Origin: Malachius bipustulatus
Lineage: Eukaryota; Arthropoda; Insecta; Coleoptera; Melyridae
NCBI GenBank assembly: GCA_910589415.1
Contig: OU342630.1
Coordinates: 43,122,012 to 43,186,011 of the forward strand
DNA length: 64,000 nt
Reading direction: 5' to 3'
Shown: in pieces, positions 1 to 12,290 of the stretch
Numbering within the stretch: position 1 is the stretch's first letter
Layout of the letters: each line of letters begins with the position of its first letter
Position numbers and translations under genes: made by a program
Notes under the pieces: model-generated
What the model saw: the letters and a program-made list of their open reading frames with translations, nothing else
Database searches by the model: none
What the model was told of the DNA's origin: nothing

Positions 1-1177
1 ATTTTTGAAGTCTCTTTCTGCCATTGCATTGTACTTCCGTGTACGCCATTTCGGGATCACCCAGTATTGTTATTTACAAGTTTTAAAGATTGGAGTAAAG
101 AAATAATGGCCCACACATATGGAATCAAATGTAATTTAAAGGAATATTTACTGTTGGTACCTTAGTTCATGGAGTTGAGTCAATAAAAAGAAAACACTGA
201 TTATTAGAGGCGTTGTATTGCGACTATGTACCTAAATTTTGAGGTTAACATGGTTAAAAACAGCAACCATGAAACATACAAAAGCTTTTAAACACAACGC
301 TAATTTCATATCGTTCGTTAATGAATTTATACTTAAATTAATAACAAAGAATAGTGGGGAAAAAGAATTTATTTGCATACAAAATCCGAAGGTTTTGAAG
401 CGCAATTTCAGAATTAATATTAGCTTACATCGCAGATAATTACACATAAAACTTCAGCATGTGGATAAACACAAAAGAGAGCCCATTTACAGGAAGTGTA
501 GGTAACAATTCTCGCGCTTCCCTACACAAAACCTCTCGCGTAAGCTGCATTAATTCCATTCGGCGAATGTCTGGTTAAGTTTCACGCCTGAAGTAAGTCA
601 CATCTCTGAAAACCCGTTATTAAAATGATAATGGGATGCAGTCCTGTAGTCCCGACGGACGGGATTCACTGAAACAGGCCCGACTGGGATACCTCTACAA
701 ATCCTCGCCTGGAATCAATGACGTACACTTCCGACAAACTCAGAGACAGTTTTTATATTGGATTTATTGATTTGAAATGGGTTTCGCGGGAACGGGAAGA
801 GGAGGAGCGGGAACGACGCGTGAAATCTACGGATCGCCTTTAACTGGCTATTCGTTTTACGATTCAGTTAAAACGGGATTTCATCTGAAATTAAACCTGG
901 CAGGATATGAGTGGATGTGACGCCAGCGGCGTATTTTTCGGGGAAATTACTGCGCTAAGTAAAGATTTCACCCATCACCATGAATGTATCGATGCTAATA
1001 TCTTACTGGTATCTGATTGGACAGCTAAAGGAGTTTGTCACTTGAACTAAAAACCTTATAAAATAAAAAAATTCAGAGCAATTTACAAACTTTGTAGAAA
1101 TTGATTCAGATTCTATTGCCGAAAATTCACTAGAATAATATTTTTCAAATAAAATAAGTATACCTACTGAAGAAAAC
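1..1177. other. No gene seen; GC-richer unique block
   Basis: No supported coding region. About 480-960 is more GC-rich and looks less repetitive than the surrounding AT-rich DNA. It has no open frame worth calling and could be conserved regulatory DNA or simply old unique sequence; nothing in the bases decides this. Confidence 0.4.
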
Positions 1178-1749
1178 TATACAGGTGATCAGTAACTCGC
1201 GCACTCAGAGCATGCTGTGGTAAACTTCACTTTTTTAAAGAGTGGTAATTTTTTTTACTGCGGTGTTGTAAATTATTTTTTTCCATAGATATGATCGTTT
1301 CTATAAAAATAAAAGTGGCATCACTGCACTGAACATGTGAATAAGTTCGGGCTAGATGGTATTTTTATTATTTTTATTTCCATAGCGATGAAGGCATTTG
1401 AATATATTATATTCCAAGTTGAGTTCAGGCGGTTGCCAAACTTCAAATTTTGTTCAGATCTAGGTATGTTATCAATTTACAACATTCTCAATTCCTCTGT
1501 AAAGAGGTTTTGTGAAAAAAAAAATTGATGAATTTTATGGTGTCCGTTCTAGACATTACAGTATCCTGAACTTTTCATTAATTTTTATCACGGTTATTGA
1601 AAAAATTAGCTTTAAACTCGGATGAGGGAAACTCAGAAACTTGGAAACCAACTATTGGATTCAATTTTTTTTTGCAGAATATCCTTAATTTTAATGGACT
1701 CTATATCGCCCTGTATTCGGAGTGCGCGAGTTACTGATCAGCCTGTATA
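1178..1749. mobile_element. TA-flanked inverted-repeat element (MITE-like)
   Basis: The ends are inverted repeats: TATACAGG, then TGATCAGTAACTCGCGCACT on the left, and its complement ending CCTGTATA on the right. They agree over roughly 26 bases apart from one inserted base. The interior is non-coding and not strongly palindromic. The TATA...TATA edges fit TA target duplication as in Tc1/mariner-type elements, which is an inference. The 63-codon frame at 1337-1528 lies inside and has no recognisable content. Confidence 0.7.
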
Positions 1750-2325
1750 CTGTTTAATACCTACTTTATATGCTACGAAATTTCCCTGAAACAAAACTAT
1801 TTGTCAACTAAGTCAAACTAGCAATTGGGATGCAATGGGGTTGTATTTTATGTCTAAAAGTTCATATAAACAAAAGTCTGAAAATTGCTTCGATACCGAT
1901 CTACAGAATGTTGAAATTTCAAAAGAAAAATAGTTTTTTCTTTATAACTCCCATAGTTTTTGAGATATTTATCTCAAATTTGGAATATACGTTACGCTAT
2001 AGGGCTAAAATCATTGGGAAAATGGTTGTGAAAGTCTATAGAGAGATTTTTCTCCCGGAATTTCTCCCATTTCTCCCCCTGAACTTTTTTGCGAAGCGCT
2101 GCTGGTAGATTCTCTGATACAATATGAATTTTTTCGGTTTTATTTTGAAACTTTCTGGTCTCGTATAGCTTTTTGTGGATCTGTAACGGTTACAAAAAAA
2201 AAAAGAAACACTTTCCTCTAATCCGTTAGACGAGATTTTTTTTCAGAATTTCTCATTTTCATTAATTTTGACAGTTAAGCCGGCACTGTCTGTTAAAAAT
2301 TAAAGCAGAGATGACCCTGTGTGAC
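1750..2325. other. No gene seen
   Basis: AT-rich DNA with a 92-codon frame (1830-2108) of low-complexity composition and no domain. Nothing else is supported here. Confidence 0.4.
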
Positions 2326-2549
2326 TAACAGCGGGTATTATAAAGGCTCATTAAGTTAACGGGCAGATTCTGTGGCTATTTCTGAAGAAGGTATCAAGTC
2401 TAAGTGGAATTTTTTAAATTTTATCTATTCTTGACATGAAAGTAATTACAGAAATGTCAATAAAAGTCATTTGACGTCGATATTATCTTCAAAAACGAGC
2501 ACAGAAATCAGCCTGTTAGCCTAATGAGCCTTTATAATATTGGCTGTTA
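2326..2549. mobile_element. Short palindromic element
   Basis: The arms begin TAACAGC and share ATTATAAAGGCTCATTA in inverted orientation, continuing outward-in for about 45 bases with a few mismatches. The centre (about 2375-2495) is only weakly complementary. Size (about 224 bp) and structure fit a small non-autonomous foldback or MITE. No terminal similarity to the TATACAGGG elements is apparent. Confidence 0.6.
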
Positions 2550-3169
2550 CTGTTTGACTAAAGTTTGACCAACCTGAACGAGTTTAAAAAAAATAATCTT
2601 CAAGTTTAAACACCCTATAGATCGATAACGAAGCGGTTGCGGACCTATGTTTATGTATAATATGAACTTTTAGGCATAAAATAAACAAATTACCTTCTTT
2701 CGTATGTACCTGGCATTTAGGAACACCTCGAGGAACTCCCTGTATTTATTGATACCAGTTTTATGTAAATGTCCTTAAAATTGTGAACTTTGCATCCCTT
2801 TTTCATTACTCACGAGAGATCAAGATATTTCTTGACATCTATGTTTCTGACTCCAGATAATTTAGGCAAAACTTGATGGTAATACTGAGTTAGTGATAAT
2901 TATAACATTTTTACCGCCACTTTAACAAGAGGGTAGGCAAAATGCACTTGGCAGTACACACATATACAGATGACATGAGTAAGAGAGAAATGATGAAATT
3001 CAATAATAACTATATTACAAAAAATCAGAAAACAAAGTATATAAGATTACACATCCACATAATAAATTAAATTCAATAGAACATAAATTATAACATAGTA
3101 AATACTTTTCCAATAAATTAACATTTTGTAGGTGTCATGAATAATAGTAAGTAATTTCTAGTAGATTAG
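2550..3169. other. No gene seen; AT-rich
   Basis: AT-rich sequence with isolated fragments resembling element termini (for example CCCTGTATTTA near 2739). No coding region or intact repeat is supported. Confidence 0.4.
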
Positions 3170-3815
3170 ATTAGATTTTCCGTGAATGGGTCTCTGTGAT
3201 ACCTCCACTGCGACAAAGGTCTATTGTGGTTTACATCTAGTCATGCTAAATTAACCCCATCAGGTCAGCTTCTTTTAGGAAACTGACCATCTTGACTATT
3301 GGTATTGTATCCATGTCCTCCGACGTAAGGAAGTTTCTCCCGAAGGTTTGTCGTCTGATTAGGATAGTCTGATTATAGGGATGTGTTTTGCTGTTCCGTC
3401 ATCCTCCAAGCATAGGTGCATTCAGCGCTGATCGCTAAACCCTTCTGCAGCTTGCAGTGCCCAGTATTCAGTTCTCTCCTGTCAAGCTTCAATAGTTCTT
3501 TATTCATTTGTTTCGACATGCCCTTGATAAAGGCTTTCGAATAGTCCCATCTTGGTAAGTTTTTTCAGTGCTGGAAGACTTCCCTGTCAGTCCAGTAGCG
3601 TATTGTTGTTTTGGCAATATTCGATGTATGCCAAAGGCTGGTTCTTGTCCGATAAATTCGGACTCGGCACCTTTCCTAGCCAGATAGTCGGCAAAAGTTC
3701 GTTCTCTAGTTATCAAGCTTGTTCCGGGATCCAGATCAGAATTATTTCGTTGTCCCTTGCTAAAGAATTCATAGTTAATTGACAGTTCCAGACCAACTCG
3801 GTTCATGATGGTCTT
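3170..3815 (-). pseudogene. LINE ORF2 3' fragment (RNase H tail and zinc-knuckle region)
   Basis: Read on the minus strand, 3806-3504 encodes the end of an RNase H region (FADYLARKGAESEFIG, the usual GNExADxLAR segment with its start degraded). Downstream, another frame gives LNTGHCKLQKGL, the family's TGHCKLxxHL segment before the Cys-rich knuckle. The knuckle itself is broken by a frameshift (CLEDDGTAKHI follows in another frame). The same TGHCKL signature occurs in the LINE at 60.5-64 kb (minus 28.3 kb has TGHCHL), so this is a 5'-truncated, mutated copy of that general type. A TCTAA-like repeat at 3170-3180 may be the 3' tail. It cannot encode a working protein. Confidence 0.7.
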
Positions 3816-3958
3816 AGGCTATAGTAACACTAACTAACAAGGTCTAATTTCCAGCAACACTGACATTGAAACAATAGTAATGCAAAAAACATTATATTAT
3901 CTCATCCAATACTTATAATAAAATAATAATAATATATCAAAAAGATTATAACTGTAGT

Positions 3959-4235
3959 TGGTCCAGCGAGTGTTGTCCGGTGAGATGCCATACTGATCCT
4001 GACTATAAACGATTTGATTTTATGCGTTTTAATTCTTAATAATTCTAATAATTATAATTGTAGGAATAAAATCAATTATTGTATTATAATTAAAAAACAT
4101 TACAAATAATAATAAATATTATAATTATTAGGTACATAGATCAATTATTATAATTGTACGAGTTAAATCTCATTAGATGAAAGTGTTTATAGTTGAGATC
4201 AGTGTGGCATCTCACCGGACAATACTCGCTGAACA
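3959..4235. mobile_element. Inverted-repeat element, about 280 bp
   Basis: The termini CAGCGAGTGTTGTCCGGTGA and the complement of CAGCGAGTATTGTCCGGTGA lie inverted, and pairing continues through GATGCCA and ACTGATC to an ACTATAAAC block. The interior is extremely AT-rich (TAATAATTATAATTG-type) and non-coding. This is a typical MITE layout of unknown superfamily. Confidence 0.75.
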
Positions 4236-7200
4236 AACCATATTTTAAATTATAATGATTATAACTGTTGAAGCTGTAATGAAATAAATGTTCTCTACAA
4301 GTGTCCTAAAATAGTCACATTTTTGTAGAATTTTTAATTATGGATTAATGTCATTCTGTTAAACTGTATCAGAATTTACTTTACCTCCCTCAAAGGGAAG
4401 TGAATAGACAGAATGAGAACGAAAGGACTTGATTTGCTATCAACCATTTGCAATCAACAATGGCGAACTGCCAAATTTATCGAATCAAAATTAGGATGTG
4501 TCAAATAAATTATACAATGTTTAGCTGCATTATGTTCCGCATGTGGAAATACACAGCAGAAGATAACTTATATCGTGGTGATACATATTAAAAGATGATG
4601 GAGAATCTGATTGTTGTTGTTTTAGGGAGATTAGTCAAGCGACAACAATTTGCAACTTGTGTCACGACTTTTGTCACTACAAACTAATTAAAAATTAACA
4701 AATTAGACAAAAAGCAAGGGTAGATAGTTGCTAAACTATTTCCACGCCATCGTAATGGTGGTGACGTTGTCCCTGATTATGACGTAATCTCTGGCTCTGA
4801 TGAAAGATTCTGTTGGAGCATTGCACAGTAAGGGGAAAAACCTCGGAAAGGTGTAAATAATAAATCTTTGATCACCAGATCTGAGCTCATAAACTGCTTT
4901 TTTGTACAGTGTGGAGAATGTTGTATAGTATTAAGCAAGCAGTTTTATCGTGCGCATTTGTTATCTAATTTAAATACGCGTGAGTACAAAACCTCCAGCA
5001 TTCCAAAAGCTTCCATATAATTAACAATAAATCAATAAAACATCGATAACAGCAAAAACTATTTAGTAAGCAACAAAAATGAACTTACTCAGCAATTAGC
5101 GAGTAAAGCTTACATTCTCAACCCTCACTTGGTAGAATCTCTTCATAAGCATTGATGATCATCCGCAATGAACCCGAACTCTTACCCCGCTGTAGGCACA
5201 ACGAGCTATTCTTAGCTGCAAATCATGACAATCATATAATTGTATGATCTTAAGCGATCGATTGCCAATACAGGAAAGAATATTTTAGCGCGGACCACCA
5301 TTTTTATTAACTGGAGTATCCGAGCGCGCTTGAACCAACCTGCACTGAGTTAATTGCCGACGCTGAGTTCCCCTCTATACCTACCACGATTTTAGCTACA
5401 TATTACATTGCGTTCTCAAATGAAAGATCTACAGGGTGCTTTAATATGAAATAAATTAACGGCCAGTTAAGTGGAACAGTTTTAATTGCAATTGAACCGT
5501 TACAGTGAAATTGGCGAAGCTCTCAAGAAAAAGATCCCTATGAATTCTAGAAGAATGGATGTAAAAAAACCTCTGACCTGACCTGACCTTGAAAGATTGG
5601 GCAAGACAATCTAAACAAATCAGTAATTGAAAAGTAATCTAATTTTGTGATATAATCCTCTGAGCTTTGCTACTTGATTCTGATACGTTACTATTCCGGA
5701 AATAACACGATTTTATTGGTCGATCTGTAGTATACTTTGAAGTAGTGTCATGCTATTGGTTTACTCGAGATTAGTTGTTTAATTAATGCGTTTAGAATAA
5801 ACTAGGTACATGATGAAATATGGACAAACCCGCAGAAAGAAAAATTAGTGATGTTTGTCTGTGGATACAGGAATTTCATCGAAAGATCTACAAAACACTA
5901 CTAGATATCTCATTTCCATTATAATTTATATTCCCACACGATCCAGTCTGCTTTTCCCGATATTTTATTTTTTAATATTCCTATAGCTCTGCTGCTATGA
6001 TTTATTGAACTCCTTGGTCTGTTTATGTTAGTTGCAGAATGTCTTTTAATTTTTCAATCATAGTAATTTCTTTCTTATCGCCGCTAAGCTACACGTTATC
6101 TTTATGTTGTTCGGGTAGGATTGAGCAAAGATAAGGGAATGAAGACAGATGGAAGAGGACTACGAGACAGTGATCTTTATTTAGTGGCGAATATTTGCTA
6201 AAGGGCCTCGTTTCGCTATTGATTATCTCTCGTTTCTTTGTGTGCGGTTCGTTGGTGAGTGACCTGAATTTATGATTTATATCAGAATGAAGTGAACGTT
6301 ATAACGATAACCGTGGCCCTTGGTCCTAAGCCCTAACGGCGTCATGCGGCATCATTGCATCTCCAGCGACATATTTTTTGATATTGTTACGATATGATTA
6401 TTATAGGATATTAGAGGAAATTGGGGATTTTGAACCTATTGTTTGATTCTGTTGGATGGCAGTGTTATGTAAATATGAATAAAGTTACCGTTCTAGATAA
6501 TACATGGCGTGCTTTTGGAGCATAATATTATGATGGTTATAACTTGGAAACTAACAATTTCCTATATAGTAGTGGCAGTAGCGGGGAAAATAGTAATTAT
6601 TGACAAAAAGGTAAAGTTATTATTTAATCTCTGGAAACGGATGATACGACAAGAAAAAGTGTTTGGATCGAAAGCTTAGTATATTTTTCAAAATAAAAAA
6701 ATTATACAAAATAAAAATTTACAAGAATTAACGGTAGGTATACAAATTAACACTTCACGGATAGAAGAACGTATCTTGGAAAACGTGCACGAGTATGTCA
6801 TCTATTTGACTTAAAATCCGCAAAACAATTAATCATATTCATTATGTCTATTTATAAGCAAAATATACCTAGGTAGATTATATGCCCTAACATTTCGCGA
6901 GCTTCCAGCTACGCTAGAATTGTGGGATCAAAACAAGTGCTTTTTGCCACGTGGCTGAATTTGGAAACAGATTCATAATCGAGATTCACGATATTACAGC
7001 GGACCAGATAAGTAGTGAACCAAAATATTTAAAACCGTTAAAAATTGTGGTATTTTCTCAAAAATGTATTCTCCTGCAATAATTATTATATTCGCGAATC
7101 AATAAGTTTGTGTCAATTATTCTCTCACAAATCAAAAATCTGTGAGAGAAAAATAAGATGGATATAATTGATTACGTAATTAGTAATGTAAAAAATTAAT

Positions 7201-7518
7201 CTAGAAGTAGGTACAAAAATGAAATGTATTAACATGAGAGAAGTTGCCATTTTGCACAATAATTATAAGAACTATCTCTGAAAATATGACCATTTTCATT
7301 TCATCAACAACATTTTACCTTCTGATAAATTAGCAGGTGTATGCACCTACACAGGGTGCTGCGGAAGAGTCAGAGCCAGGCTGTTAGTTAGCCTCAGATT
7401 TTTAGTAAAAAATATTGGATGATAAAGATACGGACTGATTGAATTGAAGTTAAAAAAAAGGTTTTTATTATGAAAAACCACGTCGTTTTTTTAAAAATTT
7501 CAATTGAAATTTTGTACA
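4236..7518. other. 3.3 kb without supported gene
   Basis: No open frame or domain is supported on either strand. A short CTGACCTGACCTGACCTT microrepeat occurs at about 5573-5590. The rest is AT-rich with no clear mobile-element ends. Confidence 0.4.
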
Positions 7519-8389
7519 TATACAGGATGTCCCAGCTTATTCGAAGCGGTCTCTGTAGGCCAAACGATGGACTTTTTCAAAAAAAAAATTGAAAATTCAA
7601 GTACAGAATCACAATCGCCATAATTTAAAATTATTTTGGAGTATACAGAGTGTCCCATATGAGAGTGGCATATCAAAGTTATGTTTTTTTAAATGGAATG
7701 CTCCTATGTTATTGCATTTTTAGATTGTCTGAGAAGAGAAAATAAGATTGGCTTTTACAGTTGGTGTTTAAATTCAGAAGTTTTTGAGTTATAAACAAGT
7801 GAAAATCGTCATTTTCAAGTTCAAGGCCCTGTACAACGTTAACGGCTAAAGATAGAGAAAAACGGCTTACATGTCCCTATTTTAACTTTTCATGTACTAT
7901 CCTATGGTATAGAAACATTTGTACTTTCTTTGATTTTTTTATTTGGCGACGCGTGGAGAAATCTCAGAATTTTTCAAATTTTTTATCACCCTGTATAAAC
8001 ATTTCATCCACATCATAGGATAGTACATGAAAAGTTAAAATAGGGACATGTAAGCCGTTTTTCTCTATCTTGAACCGTTTTCGTTGAACTTGAAAAATGA
8101 CGATTTTCACTTGTTTATAACTCAAGAACTTCTGAATTTAAACACCAACTGTAAAAGCCAATCTTATTTTCTCTTTTCAGACAATCTAAAAATGCAATAA
8201 CCTAGGAGCATTCCATTTAAAAAACATAACTTTGATATGCCACTGTCATATGGGACACACTGTATACCCCAAAATAATTTTAAATTATGGCCATTGTGAT
8301 CCTCTACTTGAATGTGCAAAAATTTTTTGGAAAAAATCCATCGTTTGGCCTACAGAGACCGCTTCGAATAAGCTGGGACATCCTGTATA
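7519..8389. mobile_element. Long palindromic foldback element, family F1, copy 1
   Basis: The ends are TATACAGGATGTCCCAGCTT and the exact complement. The two arms (about 370-400 bp each) stay complementary almost to the centre. A single asymmetric core of about 100 bp (about 7905-8010, including GGCGACGCGTGGAG) separates them, so the element has an orientation. Terminus-like words recur concentrically: TATACAGAGTGTCCCATATG near 7641 with its partner near 8264, and ATCACCCTGTATAA near 7985. The 69-codon frame at 8232-8441 is arm sequence, not a gene. A second copy lies inverted at 22872. Confidence 0.85.
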
Positions 8390-10400
8390 TTATCTATTTT
8401 TTTCTCGCACACTTTTTGTGAGATGTTGGAAGAAAATCTAAGCGCGAACGGAGGAAATGGAAGTTGTAGAACACATTGACCCCGCAACTTTTTCCTGCGT
8501 AAAACTGTGATCAAAGGTACCTATTGCTTATATTAGATCAAGCGTTTGTTTGTTTATTTTTCTTACTTCCGGAAGGCATAAGTTTAGGTAAAGTGCAAAG
8601 TAATAATATATAAGTTTAACCAAAATTCTTGCAAAAATTAAAGACAATTACTATTATTTTCAGAAAAAAATGTTTTTTAAAATTTTTTCTCAGCCGAAAA
8701 CAGCGACGATCAATAACTTCTAGTCAAAAAAGTTGCAACATCTCTTAAGTCAATCCTCAAATGAAAATCTTAGAAGAGTAAAGTTTATAAACTACCTTTT
8801 CCTCTGTTAGCGCTTCGATTATTTCCGAACAATATTTCACAAAAAGTGCGTGGCTGCATAAGAAAGAAGTATGTTCAAAATTTCAACTGAATATCTCAAG
8901 ATACAACGGAGTTTCAATTAAAAACTTTTCTTTATGTCAACTTAAAGACCTTGACTTAAAGATCTTGAACGTCTATGGGAAAAATATAATAAGAAAAGTC
9001 CAATTATTTTTGCCCAAACAGTATGTGGCTAACAGCTTGACCTACTTTTTCACAACACCCTGTATTGATATTCTTTCTAACGCATCGTAAGCATAAAGTT
9101 GGTTCTCTTGACTTCATAGTCATAACTCGATCTTTAGGCTATAAACAATAACCAGTTAACTTTTATTACAAAAATTTTATTCTCCTATCACATCCATAGT
9201 ATATGAGACAATATAGTCTGCAATTTTCTTAGGTCACCTCTCTATTCCATCTTTACTCCGGCAACTGAATTTATGAAAGTCCCCGGTTCGCCTCCGAGGC
9301 AGCCCAATCTGCTATTTCTTCATACTGCTATTCATTTTATCAGATTCTCGCAGTATAAATTTTATATGGAACTAATAAAAGACACGTTTACTGGACGGTC
9401 TGGCCGGGTCCCAAGCTGACCATCAACGTTTGATGCTGCTGAGACGTTAACTGGTAAAAAATCTCCTAGAAACAAGGGCACGGTTAATGCGAACCTCCCG
9501 GATCCCGAGATGATCGTAAAAACGTTGTCATCCGAAATCCGTAAAGGATTTGCCGACGGCCTCTCCTGAGGCCATCAGCGCTCGCGTGACGACCATACAG
9601 AGCGTCGGCCACCGGTCAGGCCATTGTGAAAACTTCACATCTTCCCGGTTGCGATAAATTATGGCCCTTGGTCCGGGAGGGCTTTGTATAAATAAGATAT
9701 ACTCCAAGGATGATTTACACAAGAGCCACTGGACTTAAACTACAAATTCCAGGATGCAAGATCTCTCCTATAAGATTTTCAGCATTTTTTTACGATCGAC
9801 GATTGTTTTCAGTGTGAGAATTAGTTAGCTTGGCTTATTTAAAATTGAATTTCCTATAAGCTCTGTTTAAAAGTATTTTAGGTATCATGTATCCTGTTTC
9901 AGATTTATGATCTGTTTTAGACATACTATACTAATAAGAATACTAAGAAGGTTTATTTTGAAATCATCCATAAATGGTTTTTTCGTTTTTCGGGAATTAC
10001 ATTCATACAATCATTGACTATTTTTTGTATCGGTTGTAAGTAATAAACCGACAAAACCCATTGGAATCGATTTGACAATGGCAACAAGAGCCAGCTTATA
10101 ATTATTCATAGCTATTGAATTTGGCTGCTAATAAGATATTGGTGTACTTAATAAAAATTTAATATATCTACGAACAGATTTTATGATGCCAGCTCGCACA
10201 GAATAATAAAAAAAGTTGCTGAAGTTACATATCATAAAAGTTCTAGGGATTTGTTTTGTCTCGTGTTTACCTACACAGTTTCAGTGTGATATGTAAAGTT
10301 GAATTTATTGATTATAACGTTTATAGATTATGCTTTAATTTCATATCGGGAAGTAGGTATTACACAATTCTCTTTATAACGATATCTCTTTTTTTGCTTA
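8390..10400. other. 2 kb without supported gene
   Basis: A fragment resembling the end of a TATACAGGG element (ACACCCTGTATTGAT) occurs near 9055. The block 9390-9700 is GC-rich (GGCCGGGTCCCAAGC, GGCCATCAGCGCTCGCG) and may be conserved non-coding DNA. The small frame on the minus strand there shows no domain. Confidence 0.4.
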
Positions 10401-10789
10401 AACACAGGCTGGCCCAACGAAAATGAAACAGCAGGGCTAATAACTTGGAAACTGAAAATGTACGCTATAAATGACGAAACAGTTTAATTTTGTTATTGAG
10501 GGGGGACATGTTTGGGTAACAAATTTAATCCTCCAAATTCATCCCCTTGGCAGGTGCGCCCCTTCGCTTGAATCTTTTCTTATCATCATAGAGAACAGAT
10601 ATGGAGCGATATATCATTTGAAAGCTATACCCTCTTCAAAATGATATTCTACTTTTTGGGTCTTTACCTAAATATTAACAAGGCGTATCGATAAAACATG
10701 TATTCTTGACAATCGGTTTATTTTATTGGGAAATATGCGAAATGAATATTTTTTAATAAAATATCGCCCTTTACTGGTTACTATCACGG

Positions 10790-11330
10790 TAGCTGAAGTC
10801 ATGAAGTGCCACGTTGTATTAAAAATTCTGTTTCTGTTGGTGGTGACCGGGGATACCCATGAATTTATTCAGCGGTCGTGTGCTGAATGCATGCTCGATG
10901 CGGCACAGGGGTTTGCCGGGAAGGACATGTAAAGTTTTTGGGTGTCTTTCTGGGTGAAACTTTCAAGTGGCATAACCATGCCGATTATATTGTGGCAAAA
11001 CTGAGCTCCATAAATTTTATATTTAGGTCCCTTAGAGCTGTTTTGTCAGACAATTACTGAATATGTACCATGCCATGTAACATGTAGATTGAGATATGAC
11101 ATAACTATGCCAAGTGCAAGTGTGGCTCGTAGTCTGGTGCGCTGCTTCCAATAAACAGAAACATTTGACCGCCGTTTTTGAACGGGACACGCAAAAGTGT
11201 TGAAAAAAGCGTCCGTCTATTCCTAGCTATTGTATTAAAGAGACGCCTTAGGAACAATCTGGTTTCCAAATGTTTTTATAACCTCGAGGAGTTTTTCGCT
11301 TCAAAACACAAGTGATATGAGCGTGTGCAT
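10790..11330 (+). pseudogene. Decayed LINE reverse-transcriptase thumb fragment
   Basis: The plus-strand translation from about 10927 gives KFLGVFLGETFKWHNHADYI, followed by LSSINFIFRSLRAVLSDNY. This is the post-YADD segment (KFLGxxxDxxLxWxxH) and thumb start of a CR1/L2- or jockey-like non-LTR reverse transcriptase. Just upstream, GDTHEFIQRSCAECMLDAAQ fits the segment after the catalytic Asp pair, but a stop and a deletion separate the two. Downstream frames are broken yet retain pieces such as SVRLFLAIVLKRRLRNN. The copy at 54.4 kb has the same layout (KFLGLYIDPCLSWRYHCEQV). This is a dead fragment with no 5' half. Confidence 0.65.
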
Positions 11331-11339
11331 GCTTCAGGT

Positions 11340-11980
11340 GACTTAAATTTTCTAATGTATTTGTATAGTCTATACATGTTATGTATATTATCTGTACCTA
11401 TAGGTACAGGTTGTAAGTATTTTTGTGACAATTTCCGACACTCATCTATCTGCGCTATCTATCTCATATGATGATAAGCAAAGGAGTATCTACCTCTGCC
11501 AAGGGGATGAACTTGAATAGTTAAATTTGTCTTCCAAATATCGTCGTCAATATCACGAAGTGACTTAACTCAAAAAAATCGAATCGGCTTTACAATCTCA
11601 CGAAGTGTCGTATCTCAATTTACTATAGTTTTCGTTATACCTACTTACAGGACATGCAACCGTCGACTTAAATGTTTCATTTTCATTCATTTTGAACTTA
11701 AGAAATTTTTTCAATTTTACGAAGTGGCATTTCTCAAATCAAAAATTACTAAAAATCTAAAGAAAATTATACAAGTAAACATTTTTAAGTTGCCAAATAC
11801 TATGGTAGGTATATGTTTCTCTCTATAGTCAAATAAAATAAAAAGAAAACCTTTTAGTTTTTTAGATCAGTTAAAATAAACGAAAAAGTTTAAAACGCTC
11901 CCCTGTAAAATCAGCGAAACTGAGTTACGTTATTTCGTGATATTGATGACTATATTATGTCCCCCTCGATAACAAGATTG
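11340..11980. other. No gene seen; diverged direct words
   Basis: Three loosely spaced copies of a phrase like TCACGAAGTG(A/T)C followed by a CTCAA word occur near 11555, 11607 and 11728. They suggest an old degenerate repeat. No coding region is supported. Confidence 0.35.
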
Positions 11981-11982
11981 AT

Positions 11983-12068
11983 GTGTTTGTTATTTTGAAT
12001 GAGACATCCTGTATATTATTACATGTTCAGATTTTATGAAAAAATTGAATAAGAATTGTTTTGACAGT
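11983..12068. mobile_element. Left-arm remnant of a split palindromic element (family F2)
   Basis: TATTTTGAATGAGACATCCT and the following TATTATTACATGTTCAGATT align closely with the arm at 54045-54125 and with 16175-16250. The rest of the same element resumes at about 17945, on the far side of the LINE. A further candidate end (ACACAGGCTGGCCCAAC) sits at about 10404, but 1.5 kb of other sequence lies between. Confidence 0.6.
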
Positions 12069-12290
12069 TTTTTTAACTTGTATTTTATTTTATTTTTTTA
12101 TTTAGGGAACCTGCTCAACCATGGCGGTTATTGCAGGAGTTACATTTTTGTTAGTTACAATGCAGGAGTTACAAAATGTGTATATACATTTCTTACTTCA
12201 GGCTATGAGAATTATAAAAAATTACATATAGCAAAGTAGTACGTACTTATGGTGGATAAACAGAAATAATATAAGAAAAAAGAAGATGGA

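Noticed and set aside
8232..8441. Reading frame beginning MICHCHMGHTVYPK, also at 22742-23029 (minus) and 23600-23782
   Set aside because: The same peptide-like sequence appears three times only because it translates the arms of the F1 foldback element. No domain or independent conservation.
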